In this document: positions 13,301 to 24,780 of the stretch, piece by piece
Position numbering within the stretch: position 1 is the first letter of the stretch
Layout of the letters: the number at the start of each line of letters is the position of its first letter
Assembly (NCBI RefSeq): GCF_000524195.1
Contig: NW_020170416.1
Coordinates: 699,467 to 743,058 of the forward strand
Reading direction: 5' to 3'
DNA: 43,592 nucleotides
From: Echinococcus granulosus
Taxonomy: Eukaryota; Platyhelminthes; Cestoda; Cyclophyllidea; Taeniidae
Position numbers and translations under genes: made by a program
Notes under the pieces: generated by a model
Told to the model about the DNA's origin: nothing
Database searches by the model: none
Seen by the model: the letters and a program-made list of their open reading frames with translations, nothing else

Positions 13301-16300
13301 GTAATGGTATCCTCAGCTAAAATGTGTCGAATCGGTATCCTCTAATTAATCTATATAGTGACGGTGGCATGCAAAACGACTTCATTTCGCTTTAAAAATG
13401 CAAAATAAGGTACTCAAAAGGATAGAGCTAAATTTACAACCATGTAAATTTAGAAATGCCTTGCTTACAGGCAAGGCAGTGTGACTCCAAGCTTTGCTCT
13501 TCGCCCAACTTTCTTCCTCCAGACTTCCCATTTTATTGTGCCATGGTACTTTCCACCAAAAATTTGAGGATCTCCTCTAGTCCACGGCCACAAAGCTGGA
13601 AATTATTGATGTTAACTTGTTGGCCACTTTGTTTGCTGCGCAAAGAGCACATCACCTCTGTAAAATAACTTACGAACCTCTAAAGAAAGCCTATTAAAGA
13701 GTGTCGAAGAGTGGTAAAATAACAACCAGTTTCTGCTCTCTCTCTGTGGTGGCCTCCGAAACGACTGATTCCACTTCTGATCATCCTTTGTGATGATCTT
13801 ATAAGTGGATGCTAAATGACTCTTGAGATCATTGGCATGGATGTTGATAGCCCTCTCGACAGCACCTCAAGTATAGAAGGTAACTCTACTCAAATTACCA
13901 GCTACAAGGAGTCAAATACCCACAAATTCTTGCTAAATGAGACAAAGTAGCCTTCATTTCAAACTGTCAGAAGTATACAGTCTCGCTGATTCCAAGACTT
14001 TTCGAGAAGTGAAGAAGCATGTTAAGACTGCCATTTATCACCATCTTTGAGAACGGCATGATCGTGCATGCATGAGCACAAACACGGTTTTAATGAATCA
14101 TTTGCACCGCATCTGTGGGAGGTGGCTCGTGAAGTAAGCATCAGCTTTTCTTCTCTGCTTCGTGTTGAAAACTTACACTGACTGACCTCATGGGGGAGAG
14201 AATGCGCTACCAATAAAGTAGCTTCAAAACTAAGTTAAGGTACAAATGCCTTTAAAAAGGCTGGATCTAAATTCTCCCCCATCACATTCTCGAACTGATA
14301 TGGTAATTGGTAACAGACTTGGAAATGTTGTGCACCATTCAACGGGTGATACTTCAGGAGTTTCACCCGTAAGATGACAGCACGCTAAAAAGCAAGTATT
14401 TCTATCGTTTGATCCGGTAAAAAAGGAAAACACTTGAGTTGTCAAGAAAGCGATAGTAAAACTTGAGTGGGTGCCATTTAAGGTAGAAATGAAGTGCCCT
14501 TCAGAAATGTGATTTCTTGAACCATCCAGGCTCATGGTGAACTTTTCTATCGAGCTTTCGGAGGAAAGTAGTCTCTTGTAACAACTCTTATAAACTGCTG
14601 TGGTGCTTTAGATCACTTGAGACAGAAATAAATGACGGGCCCTAACCGGCTATTGTAGTGCCTGAAGCTCCTCTACAAGAGAGTCTGACGGCTTTGAATT
14701 GGTGGAGCTGATTGCATTTTGGCTCTGTCCCTGGTAAACCTCGTGCATGAATGCATTTGGCGGAAAATGTGATCCTGTTAAGAATTAATCTCTGTCAAAT
14801 AATAGCCATCCGAAAATCCTCCTACCGGCGTTCTTCCCGTCTGCCAAATGGTTAGAGGATAGAGGCTTGGGTGCGTATTAATGCTTCTCCCTAATGCAGA
14901 TATTAACAAGCCGGGTTGTTTGGCTGCCTAGTCTAACAGAAACACTTCAGTAAAGGATCACAATCAGCCGTCGCGTCTGCGTAGTTGACTCTGGGGAGAA
15001 AAAAAGAGCTAAACAGGTGCCAAGTGCCTCTATGCCTCAACATATCCTGAATGGAATGTGCATGCAGGTTATTTTTTGAAAGAGAGGGGGGGTGGTCTGT
15101 TCCCTAGGTTTAGCCTGGCTGGAAGATATTTAGGAAAACTATTCGGCGTATTTTATCTACGATGGGATGTGTCCTCGGTGCTTTCTTGGGTCTGCATGAT
15201 ATCAGGACAGATTTTGATGCTGATGTTGGTGCCGAGCGTTCCTACCAGACACAATGAATTGCTTTCGCCTTAGATTACCAAAATGAGAAATAGATTGTAG
15301 ATCTCTGCGTTGGTGTTATTATCGCTAGAATAGACAGAAGAGTTGGCCTTGCATACTCCTTCAAAGACTGTCTTTCGGGTGAGGAATGCACCGGTCAAGT
15401 ACCGCAGCAGCCCACCAAAGGCCTCTTTAGGGTATCAAACTCATTAGACGCCAAGTTTGGCGTTTTAGGATAAGGTGAAAAGCGTCTTGACATACAAATA
15501 CTCTAAATTAGAGATGTGGTGCATTGTACAAGCCACTTCCTGTCAGAAATCTCTTCCACGTCTTGATCGCGCCTTCACAACAAAAAACACTTGACCACCC
15601 ACAATTTCATTCATTTTTCTGTGCAGGCCTGAAGAAAAAATCGGTGTGTGGAACTAGCATTTTTGCAAACAGGAAACATTTGGTGCAATAATGTGTGAAT
15701 GATGAATTGCATAATAATTGTAGCCATCTGTGCCAAAAGTCGAGGCAAAAAGAATGGCGGAAAAAGAACAAGACCTTTCCTAGCTCCCAGTCCCACCAAA
15801 ACTCAGGCGGCAGTAGAGGGAAAACCTGTTGGCAAACAGAAAACCCAGGGGAGAAATGTGTATCTGTTACCTTGGGATGGCGACCTAAAAGGCAGAATTT
15901 TAGGGAATTCGGATTCCACTTTGCTGCCCCCTCGAGATTACTTCGGTGGCAACGACTTTTCAGCGATTTGGATAACTATTATTTAAAGTGTTGCAGCTTG
16001 AATGGGCGCGCTGCTACCATTACAAAGCTTACATTTAAGGTTATTATCCTGTTAAATGAAAAAAAAACTTTGCTTTAAGTTAAAAGTTACGAAACTTGTT
16101 AATGCGTGGTTTGGAACCGATCATTCAACCTCCTAGATTCTTTATCCTAGTGATCGTTCATTTCTATGTTCAATAATATACACTGCTTAAATTGCGAGCA
16201 TACTGGTCGTCCTCGGCATCAGCTTGGATCTCTCAAGTAACAGACGGATTGCCAAAATTAAGATCGTTTGCCAAATGGGCAGTTCTCCCTCCGACCAATT

Positions 16301-19300
16301 AGCTACCAATCGAGTCTGAGTGCTCATTGGTTGATCGATTAAGCCGAGCTCTCCCGAATTTGCACTTAGCTAGCCTAAAATAAATTTGTCAACTCCTTTA
16401 CCAACATTATTCGCTAGGTGACAACTCAAGGCACAATTACGAAATGCCAAGGGCATTCCCCCCTGAGTGATAAATCAAGGTCTCCATTGTATGCCTCCTC
16501 GCCTTTTGCTCTGCCTTTGTCAATCGGAAGTTAGTTAACTATTCTCCTTTCACCTGGGTACTGTTATCTGATCTCCCAAAACAATTTTATCAGCGGGTGA
16601 CTGCCGACACTTGGATGTCATGAGAGTGGGTTTCTAAGACTAGTGCCGATTTCTTTCTCAGGTGTAACCTTCCCATTTCCCATTAACCATTTGCGGCGAC
16701 ACGATTCACTAGCGTAATATGCTCAATTTTTCTCTCTCTTGAGTTAGTCGTTATACTCTTGGACCGAGTAGATAATTTGGATGAGGACATGCTTTATTGG
16801 GTAGGGATAAGTATAGGAATACGTAGGGTACGCTTCCTCCTCGGACGCCACCGGCGCCCTATCCGCCATGAACTTCGTACTTACAAACCGCCTCCCACCT
16901 TAAAATCAGACCCACTACTGAGCCTCTATTCTGCAACGACAAATTAAGGGCAAATTTAATTTCTTGGGGTGTAAAGATACCCTTTCCATGAAGCATGAAG
17001 ACTCACAGTGTACTCCGCTGGCCTCTCATTGTCCTTTCAGGGTTTATTAAAACATTGAAACAAATTCGATTCTTCCCAGGGTGTAGCAAATCTGCCATTT
17101 GAAACGCGATTTGACATATTTCAAGGCGGTGCTATGCCTTCGACGTGTAACTTTTCAGCTCGTTTCCTGAGCGCTGAATCAATAGCATCGGCCCACTTTT
17201 CATATCTAGGGCAGCAAAATTTCTACTGCTCATTTTAACCTTCGATGCTTGATAGGATGTTTTCTTCAACTCCTACTCTTCCCCTAAGGCGATGGAAAGG
17301 GGCTTGACTTCCACAATTTACCAACCATTGTATAACTAGGGAGTGAGAACTTTACACTCCATCCATCCCTGTAATGTGGAAGATGTAGAACTCGACGCCA
17401 CTCTATTCACTCTATGTCAAGTTTTCCAAGTTTTATTACCTCTTACTTGATATACAGTGCTCCCTTTCCGCACGTCCAATCGGAAAATCGCTGATTTTTC
17501 TCCTCACTACTTGTGATCGTGTTGGTACCTCTCTCGGATGCATATTTTTGGAAAAGTAGAAAAAAAACCTTTTTGACTCTTGTAACCCTATTTTAAAAAT
17601 AGAATTCAGCCTTTTGGCTTATGAGGGAATTTCTCTAAATAGGTATTTCAAAGAGTTCTCAAAACCAAGGTACTTATGCACAGCTAGAAAATGAAAGATA
17701 AAGTGAACTTACGTTCCTACTATTATGTGCCATTTGTCCAAAAATTTGAAGAAATTATCCCAAATTGTCAAATACTTGAAAGTTTGTTGAGATTTGTCAT
17801 TGATTTTCGTATATTTAAAAAACAAATGGCAGACTCAAGAGGACTGTCAAAACTCTCAACTTCCTGTGGATTCAGTGTGCCTCCTGGGCTGCGAGTCGTG
17901 GCCCGATCTCAGTCCCACCTCAGATCGCTATGCACTGCGAATCTTCACTCCCCTACTGAAACAAGCTCTTCCACTCTCCAGCGCACTGCGAGCTGACAGC
18001 GGCGTAGTAGATGGCGGAGGCATGGGAGACAGTGATTCGGTGTCCCTGACTACGCGACTGAAGCGCCGCGCTTCACTCCTCTCCCTCACTTCTCTCGGTG
18101 GTCTTAATGCAGTGTGTGGACGTGCGGTGTCGCGTGCCAGTGGACTTCTCAATGAACTCATTCTCCGCTTGCCCGACGAGGCGCACTACATAGAGTGGGC
18201 TGCAGCTGTCCGCCTTGCTGGCAGTCTATCACTCGGTTGCTCCGGCGCCGCCACACCCGAGACGGTGCGCCGACTCTTTGAGGCAGAGAAGCGTGCCACC
18301 ACGAGTCTGCTACAATTACTAACCCCACTGCCAATGAAGATAACCTCACTGAGGACGGATAGTAAAAATCCTGTTGGGGCAGCGGAAAGACTCTGGCTAC
18401 TACAAAATATCTCGATCATTCTTCCATACCGACTAGCTGGAGAGCAGGCCGGAGGAGGAGGCACGACGCAGTCCAAGGCGTCAGAACCGATTGTGCCTAC
18501 TACCGGCGCTCTATCGCCGGCTAAAGAAGAGGTTGGCAATAAGCGCTTTTCATGTTTTTGAGATGTCTCTACCTATTTGGAAATATGGAGAAATAGTAAT
18601 CTTTAAAGTGGAGGATCATAACTCGTGATTTCGTAAACATGTGTGCCACAGAAGAGGCTAGGTCTGTAATTGCTTGAGTATCCTTGACGATGTTAACGCA
18701 AGCAATTAGCGCATACTAAAGACAACTTGTTCACCGACGCATAAAACTCCTCGGAAGTCGGTAATTCATCTGCTGCGTCATTTGGCCATCATTAAGGCGG
18801 ACCTGCCTTCTGCCAAGGCCAGCTCCCTTACCGGCCTTAAAAGCACTCATTTAAGTGCGGAGATGCATAAGTAGCTGGCACGAAAATGTGGTAAATTACA
18901 ATTACAACTTGCAGGTTACCATGGCGGTAAGTGGGGGGGGGGGGAGGGAAGGAAAGTAAGAAGAATTTATGCTTTGCCTGAAAAACACGAGTTGGTGGTT
19001 TTTACGTGTATGTTGAGTGGTAGCCACTAATTAACGCATCTTTATGCACACAAACATCTTTGAAACATGTAATAAAAGGGACTACTCTCTCTGCTTCGCT
19101 ACAAAAAACAAACCTAAACAACACATGTTAGCATCGATGAGGGATAACATTGGAATCCACCTTTTGGTGGAACTAGTTCAAAAACGGGTCTGGGTTTTGC
19201 GATATTCTTTTGACAACCTGGCGTGAATGCAAATTAATGATCACAAAGATATTATGCAAAGTCAAGACTGAGAGACAATTAGCAAATCATCTCAGCTTTA

Positions 19301-22300
19301 AAATGTGGTAGATTTTTTGCTCCAAAGCCAAGTAAAGGCCTTTCCTTTCGGCAAATCATTGTATTAGTACGTTCATTTAGCGGGGGAGACTTCGCAACGC
19401 CCAGCACTCGGTGATTTAGAGAAGTAGTAGGAACACCTCCTAAAATCCACTGTTTATTCTGCGGCTGAACTAGCTGATTTATCACTCGAAAAGAGTTAGT
19501 CTTGAGGTGACACCTCCAAGGACTTTACAGCAACCCTACATTTGTCCCATCACAAATGATCCATATGATGCTTCAGATACGCCATTCGGCCAGCCACTTT
19601 TATTCAAGATAGATGTTAAACACTGCGTTTTATCTTGAGATGTCTTGTTGATCAGGTGATGATATCTGGCAGAAGTTTGGCCATTTTATCTCTTGATATC
19701 TTTTCCTTAACTACTATTCGTCTTTATAAGTAGTATCGGCCTAAATCTAAATGTATTTGATCTATACTTTTCACGATAACAAGTTATTTAGCTGCTGACC
19801 AAATTCTAGTCATTCAAATTTAAATTGATAAGCTCTGAAAAGGATGCTAAACTTTTTTGCTGAAACCTCTAACTTCGAAGGATAATTGCGGTAAACTAGG
19901 CCACGGTTCGCTCTGCTAAGATGAGTTATGAATCCCTAAAAGTTCAGTCACATCTTAAACCGGACAACTTGTTACATTATTTTTGGTTTTATTCTTATTT
20001 ACAACTAATATTTAATTCATAGCTTTTAATGCTCCTGGAGTTATAAACTTTTATCTTGACCTGTTTCGCAAGACTATTTTTGAGGTTTCATTCCCGAACT
20101 TCAGCTCTCTGAGATAAATACACTGCCTTCACTATCATTCACGTTATAAAAATTGTGTACTTTATGGAATGCTTCAATACTCATTGAGTGGCCTACATCA
20201 AAGGGAGCAGAATCGGGGCGTCACAGACTTGTGACGGTGATGGTATACTCTAACTCCGAGTCAACAATGGATGCGGCCTCCACTTTTGAAGTAGTGTTTG
20301 ATAGCAAAGAAGTTATCGAATTGCTCACTTTGTCCAATTGGATTTATGCCCTGATACTTTGAGAAAAACTTGGTTGTCTACCTGATGATTTAAAATGAAA
20401 TTGGGAGTGTTAAAAATGCAGTGGAATGTTCATTTGTCCTGGAAAGTTTGAATTGGCTTCCAGTCCTAGTCGAAAAACCTTACTAACGCGGACTATCAAT
20501 CCATCGTCTTGATTATGTACCATAGGAGTCGAAAATAGTGTCTTCTTTGCCATCTTCATTTCATTGCGAAGCTACTTCCATCTACTTTCTTCAATTGTGA
20601 AGTCGAAGGGTCAGGCAGAGTGTTTGATTTGCAAGCAGTTTTTTATTGACTGGAAGATTGTTTGTCCTAGAACTTTAAAATGCCATACCTCCTGTCTGGA
20701 ACGGATGCAAATATTTTTCAGCCTCGCGTCACAAATAAGCATACCGCTTTCAGTCAAGTCCGATTTTCAGAGCTATATCTGTAAGATATGGGAAAAAGGT
20801 TTGTTCGTGAAATCTTCCCTTGATCTGGCTTAATCTCCTTAGTTTCTTGTTCTACATCGTCCCACCTGAAATTGACGCAAGTGATTACTCGGAGGACCAA
20901 AACACGAAATGGATGATTGTGTGATGTTGGCGTTGGGTATCGTAGCCTAAGCCTCCTCCGCCTCCTCAACCACTACCTATTATTTTTACTGCTGCAGAAT
21001 TTTACTGCTTTGTCTAGACAGCCAGCCCCTCTCGCTCTCTCTTTTTCTCTCTTTGGCTTCGCACCTCCCCTGACCACGTGGAGGGTGTGTAAAACAGCGC
21101 GTAGATCAGCCTTCAAATACCTGGCCAGACAGGCCCCCACCCGCAACAAGGGTCTAAACAGTTGTGCTTGTGTGTGTGCGTGTGATGCGTCGATGGACCG
21201 ATCGGGAACAAATGTTCTACTTAACGAGGCACTTTTAAACTCTTGGGCAGGCTAAATACCACTTTTATCGTTTTAATGTAATCTTGTCTTTTTACGTAGG
21301 AGCCTTGTAAGACAAAATTGCAGTTAGATTTAGATAGATGTGAATGTTGTCGACGAAATTCAGTTTACTTCCTTGCTGATGGAATCGTCTTAGAGAAATG
21401 CCATGAGTAAAAGTCCAAAAGGACTCTCTTCCTACTTTGTTCGCACTGCAGTACACCAAATCCCTGAAAGTGTATTTTGGCGTTGAATACGCTGGCCCGT
21501 GATCCATTTCCGTCCTACTTCGAGCATTCAGCCTGCGAGGAAAGAAGCGTGGTGACATATTATGTGGCATTTTTGTGACAATATAGTCATTTGTGTTTGT
21601 GTTTGACTCGTTGGGAGCCTCTCCCTTGACATCTCAGTTAGCTTACTGTAAAAACAAAATTCCGATTATTTGTGACCAATGCACTGCTGCCAAGCCTTCA
21701 AATAGTAATAAATTGGGTTCAGTACAGTTTATTTCAATGAGAAAATTAACATGGCAATTAACAAGAATGACACACCGCTACTGAATTAAATAAGTAGGTA
21801 GTTATCTGCCCTGCCAACCTGATATCACAGTAAGGAAGGTGGAGGCTTACGAATAGTTTTAAAGCAAATTTTGGGAATGATTTTCATCTTACGCACACTC
21901 CTTCAGCACACTGATAAAGTTACCTCAAGTTAAATCTAGTTATTAAGTCCGTTAATAGCAAGAGGGCTATATTTTACGGTTACCATTATTTCGCTCGTAG
22001 ATTATTGATAATTCCAGAATCTTTCAGTGTTAATCTGTCTCAGCACACCAATATTGTTATCCCAATAAAGTAAAACGTGAAACGTCTGTTTATTCTTCAC
22101 GTACATTGGTTATTAGGCGAACGAGAGACTGGTGCGTCACATAATGGACATCCGTGGGCGTCTGACGGAGATGTCAGCGATGGAGGTGAAGTTGCAGTAC
22201 ATTGGACACTGGCAACAACTCACAGGCAATGGGGTGATTTACTTCGTGGCACGATTTGAAACCAGTGTACCAGTTGCGACAGCATTGGGACTGCCTGCTG

Positions 22301-22915
22301 ACACTCCCGATCAGGCCTACCGCACCCTCTCATTCCATAGCTCCCACATCCATCCCACCTCCCGCCAAGTAACTATCTCTTTTAGCCGTCGCGATGAGGT
22401 GGTCGGTATTGGGAACGGGCGCGTTGCCAGGCATGATCCCACCACTGGTAAGTGGTAGTGGCAATGTTATTTCCCTCCACTGAGTCAGCAGTTCTAAATT
22501 ATAGAACCGTGATGCTCTTCTAGGTGAAATTCACGCAGCATGGCGGTTGGAAGTGATTCAAGGCTGGAACGTTAACCGAGAGTTGAACGAGCTTGTCCTT
22601 ATGCTTGCTCCAACCGCAACCTCTCCTTCCACCACCACCATCACCACAACTATTAACACCACAAAGTCGCACCTCATTCCCACTTCCTTTCCCTCCACCG
22701 GTGGTCGGGTGGTGATTCGGCCCATCGGCGTTCCAGTGCAGAAAGTGAGTGAAGTTTTGGGAGCAAACGTATTCCTTAGCCTTCGTTCACCCACTAAGAG
22801 TCAGGAGTTGGACGAAGCTCTCTTTTACCGTCTTATCGGTGCCAGTCCTATGAAAAGTCTCTACGCCAATATAACCCCTGCCTCCACTGCCGCTGCCACG
22901 ACTTTAGCTAGATGA
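3043..22915 (+). CDS. FERMT: Kindlin / fermitin family homolog (FERM-PH integrin co-activator), five coding exons
   Basis: Kindlins bind integrin beta tails through their FERM F3 lobe and activate integrins together with talin at cell-matrix adhesions. Coding exons are 3043-4305, 11776-12267, 17833-18531, 22117-22447 and 22524-22915, giving about 1058 residues. Order: F0 (about 1-95, with the WWP motif near 77-79), F1 with a long insert (about 100-340), F2 (resuming near 366), an inserted PH domain (about 549-735), the rest of F2 (about 820-925) and F3 (about 925-1035). The exon joins reproduce kindlin order without gaps. The protein is about 1.5 times the usual 665-690 residues; Ser/Thr/Gly-rich insertions in F1, PH, F2 and F3 account for this. 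It is not talin, because the PH domain sits inside F2. The family call is firm; the weakest splice call is the exon 3 donor. Confidence 0.93.
4306..11775 (+). other. Kindlin intron 1 (7.5 kb)
   Basis: Bounded by gtaaga and ttcag. I see no coding region inside it on either strand; the short frames (for example 8221-8553 and 8717-9233) match no family I know and lack consistent splice context. It contains a short telomere-like tract at 7232-7248. Nothing else is identified. Confidence 0.7.
7232..7248. repeat. Short telomere-like CCCTAA tract
   Basis: Seventeen bases read as nearly three copies of CCCTAA, the complement of the TTAGGG telomere unit used by flatworms and many animals. It lies inside kindlin intron 1. 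It is short enough to arise by chance or by microsatellite slippage; an interstitial telomere scar is only one possibility. Confidence 0.4.
11776..12267 (+). CDS. FERMT: Kindlin coding exon 2 (F2 linker and first part of PH domain)
   Basis: Residues 422-585, phase 0 at both ends. The acceptor is ttcag|CTC. The segment VQDLDHEIDLLLDDL matches the acidic helix that precedes the PH domain in kindlins. PELAAYLKVCKP (E551 onward) begins the PH domain, matching the family's 'PELADYIKVFKP' start, followed by the strand ending LLIFK. A Ser/Arg-rich linker that is longer than usual (about 430-545) separates F2 from PH. The donor is AAG|gttagt. Confidence 0.92.
12268..17832 (+). other. Kindlin intron 2 (5.6 kb)
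   Basis: Lies between the AAG|gttagt donor and the ggcag acceptor, in the middle of the PH domain. No recognised gene, RNA or complete mobile element is visible on either strand. Confidence 0.7.
17833..18531 (+). CDS. FERMT: Kindlin coding exon 3 (rest of PH domain, F2)
   Basis: Residues 586-818. The acceptor aatggcag opens phase 0; GCE at 604-606 and the following WPDLSPTSDRYALRIFTP match the kindlin PH strands. About 70 extra residues rich in Gly, Ser and Arg are inserted before LLNELILRLPDEAHYIEW, whose W707 is the conserved Trp of the PH C-terminal helix. The segment NPVGAAERLWLLQ follows, and then another Gly-rich insert. The donor used here, GAG|gttggc after PAKEE, is weak but is the only one that keeps phase 0 and kindlin spacing before the frame stops at 18559. 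Confidence 0.88.
18532..22116 (+). other. Kindlin intron 3 (3.6 kb)
   Basis: No gene recognised. It contains a run of twelve G at 18933-18944 just after a possible 12-nt micro-exon (18915-18926). A pyrimidine-rich stretch lies near 21010-21060. Confidence 0.65.
18915..18926 (+). CDS. Possible 12-nt alternative micro-exon of kindlin
   Basis: Twelve bases are flanked by ttgcag on the left and gtaagt on the right, the best donor in this intron. The exon would be phase 0 and add Val-Thr-Met-Ala between residues 818 and 819, a loop whose length varies between kindlins. Both neighbouring exons are also phase 0 here, so inclusion or skipping keeps the frame. There is no expression evidence, and chance occurrence of flanking splice sites is possible. 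Confidence 0.2.
22117..22447 (+). CDS. FERMT: Kindlin coding exon 4 (end of F2, start of F3)
   Basis: Residues 819 to the first base of codon 929. The acceptor is ttattag|GCG. The helix MSAMEVKLQYI (from 837) matches the kindlin 'MSLIEAKMRFI' helix, followed by GVIYFVARF. About 38 extra residues are inserted before DEVVGIG, and the exon ends at DPTTG, the kindlin 'DASTG' turn. The donor is G|gtaagt (phase 1), and the next intron is only 76 nt. Confidence 0.92.
22524..22915 (+). CDS. FERMT: Kindlin last coding exon (F3 and C-terminus)
   Basis: Codon 929 to the TGA at 22913-22915. EIHAAWR then QGWNVNRE (941-948) corresponds to the F3 integrin-tail binding strand. A Thr-rich insert of about 30 residues (around 957-985, from CCACCA/ACCACC codons) splits the F3 sheet. 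LDEALFYRL (1024-1032) is the C-terminal helix, after which about 25 residues extend beyond the point where vertebrate kindlins end. Confidence 0.92.
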
Positions 22916-23640
22916 GTCAGCACTTATCACAGAACGCCCTGCCCTCATCTTTTCGTCCCTTTCCTTACCCTTTTCTCCCTTTGTGTTCGTGCATTTCTGA
23001 GCTCTGTTTCTTTGCCATTTATCTCCCACTCCCTTCGCAGCATGCGTCGGCATTACCTTGACAGTATAACTTATACCGGACCTCTTCTTCCTCTATGTTG
23101 CGCTACCTGTTTGACGCCTGTTTTTCAGCAGCAACTTAAGCAAAGGCCTACTGATGCTACTGCCATGTCTCGCACTGTGCTCCTCTTTTTGTATTGCCGC
23201 TCATTGCGTTCTCTAAAGTGCTTATTCCCCCAGCTCTTGAACATTTCGAAGAGTTTCTTACATTGTTCGCTCTCTCTTCCTTTCTCGTCCTCCCTTACTT
23301 CTTCTAGTTTTTGTGTACAGACACTCACCTCCTATCCCTATTACCCAACTCGCTTGTTTTGATTTTCGGTTTGGACTAGTTCGAACTGATTTGTTTCTTT
23401 TCTCCCCTTATCTTCTATCAGAGTATATTTACTTTGTTTTGAGTATTCCTTTAGTGATTTTGACGCAATTGTGTGTAGTTTGAGGACAGCTTCTCACAAA
23501 TCACATGTACCTCTGGTATGAGGCAAACACATCAGACGTCTACGCTAAACCCAGATTTTGTATTTGAGGAGTGGAAAATGGGTCTTGTTGCTCTTTCTAA
23601 CAGCCAGTGCACAATTTTAGCCCAGTCTTGCCCTTGAACA
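22916..23640 (+). other. Kindlin 3' flank / probable 3' UTR
   Basis: Pyrimidine-rich AT-moderate DNA directly after the kindlin stop. No AATAAA or ATTAAA was found in the first 700 bases, so the polyadenylation site is not placed. The frames here (for example 23012-23362) are Ser/Leu/Cys-rich and look non-coding. Confidence 0.4.
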
Positions 23641-23685
23641 GTTAATCACGATGGCAGAATGGAATAACACGTTGTATTGAAGTAC

Positions 23686-23817
23686 CTCGTCAACGGAGAT
23701 GTTGAACTTGAACTCACGTATTTCTAGCAACTCAACTAGAATTTCGAAATGTGCATACTTTTCAGAGCCGACTAGTCGTACACCGGTCATTGACAATTCC
23801 AACTGCGGATGATCCCA
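23686..23817 (-). CDS. Weak candidate minus-strand exon C
   Basis: A minus-strand open segment from an acceptor (gatgtgcag) to GACGAG|gtactt encodes a peptide with QLELSMTGVRLVG and AHFEILVELLEI, similar in pattern to candidate exon B. Its phase (0) does not match the phase 1 end of exon B, so an intervening exon is missing, the boundaries are wrong or the locus is decayed. Confidence 0.2.
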
Positions 23818-24013
23818 CTGCACATCATTACAGTCATTCGTACGTATGAACACCCAGCAGAGTAAGAAACGATTGATTGTTGATTCCTAAAAATTCTAAT
23901 CTTCTTGGGGAACTAGTGAGTAAAGTAGCGCACATTAGACACCAAGACTGTCACCAGTATGGGTTTGTGCTGAACTACTTAAGTACTTCAGCAACTTGAC
24001 TGGAAGACATTAC

Positions 24014-24124
24014 CACATTCCTCTTGCACCCAAAATATTCCTTCATTCAAGTTCAATCCGCTTAGATCCTGAATCTGCAGCTCAAAGGTGGCCACTTTAG
24101 CCCCAATGGGTAAAGCAAAGCAGC
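24014..24124 (-). CDS. Candidate minus-strand exon B, unknown protein
   Basis: On the minus strand, tttggtcag|GC opens a 111-nt segment ending TGTG|gtaatg, phase 1 at both ends. Joined to candidate exon A it continues in frame as a beta-rich stretch containing KVATFELQIQDLSG. That stretch resembles the peptide KYAHFEILVELLEI further along the same strand (23686-23817), suggesting a repeated domain. Family unknown. Confidence 0.35.
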
Positions 24125-24230
24125 CTGACCAAACAAAGTAGAATTAAAGAAGATTTGTTTCACGTCGTCACCCGGCACAATGGTTCCATCTCGGCCGCGC
24201 CGAAGTAGGAAGGACAAGTGCTCGGGATAC

Positions 24231-24401
24231 CTGTAATCACAAAAAGTTCCATTGAACTTTCTAAAAGTTGCATTTTCGTGGCTCCTTCTGAATAGTCCCC
24301 CCTGATTAGCTGAGTTCTCATTGGATGTACTTTAAGAGAGTTATTAATTGCTCTAGGTCCAACGCCAGTGACCAAGACGACCGGAAACTCAGACTCCGTC
24401 T
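24231..24401 (-). CDS. Candidate minus-strand exon A, unknown protein
   Basis: On the minus strand, a strong acceptor (attttcag) opens a 171-nt segment that ends at ACAG|gtatcc, phase 1 at both ends, with no stop. It reads from ETESEFPVVLVTGVGP to ELFVIT, a balanced composition with alternating hydrophobic residues as in beta-strand domains. It joins in frame to candidate exon B. I do not recognise the family. It could be a real exon of a gene convergent with kindlin, or a relic. Confidence 0.35.
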
Positions 24402-24780
24402 CTGAAAATTTTCAGTAGCTAGCTCTCAGATTCATACACGCACGTCGTACCTTTGTGCTTACGCATATACACGTTTGTCGATCAAGACTATCCGCTCTGA
24501 TATCCGTTTGGGAGCTCGACTAGATCCAGGCCTTAAGTACATAAAAATCCCAGTCTGTAAAATGCGGTGATCCAGTTTATGACAGTTGGAAATGCAGTGT
24601 TCTTAAAAGAACTCATGAAGGTCTTTTTTTAGCGATGAAGTGACTGAAGTTACGAAACTTCAGCAGGCACGATTTGAGAAACTGCTGAAGTAAATTAAGG
24701 TCCAGACTACACCACCGTCGGTTTAAAAGTGCCAATCCGATGACTTTGCCATAAACGGTGACACGCAGTTGCTTTACATT

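Noticed and set aside
15695..16078. 127-aa and 95-aa overlapping frames in kindlin intron 2
   Set aside because: Two different frames over the same DNA, no domain, no splice context; likely chance.
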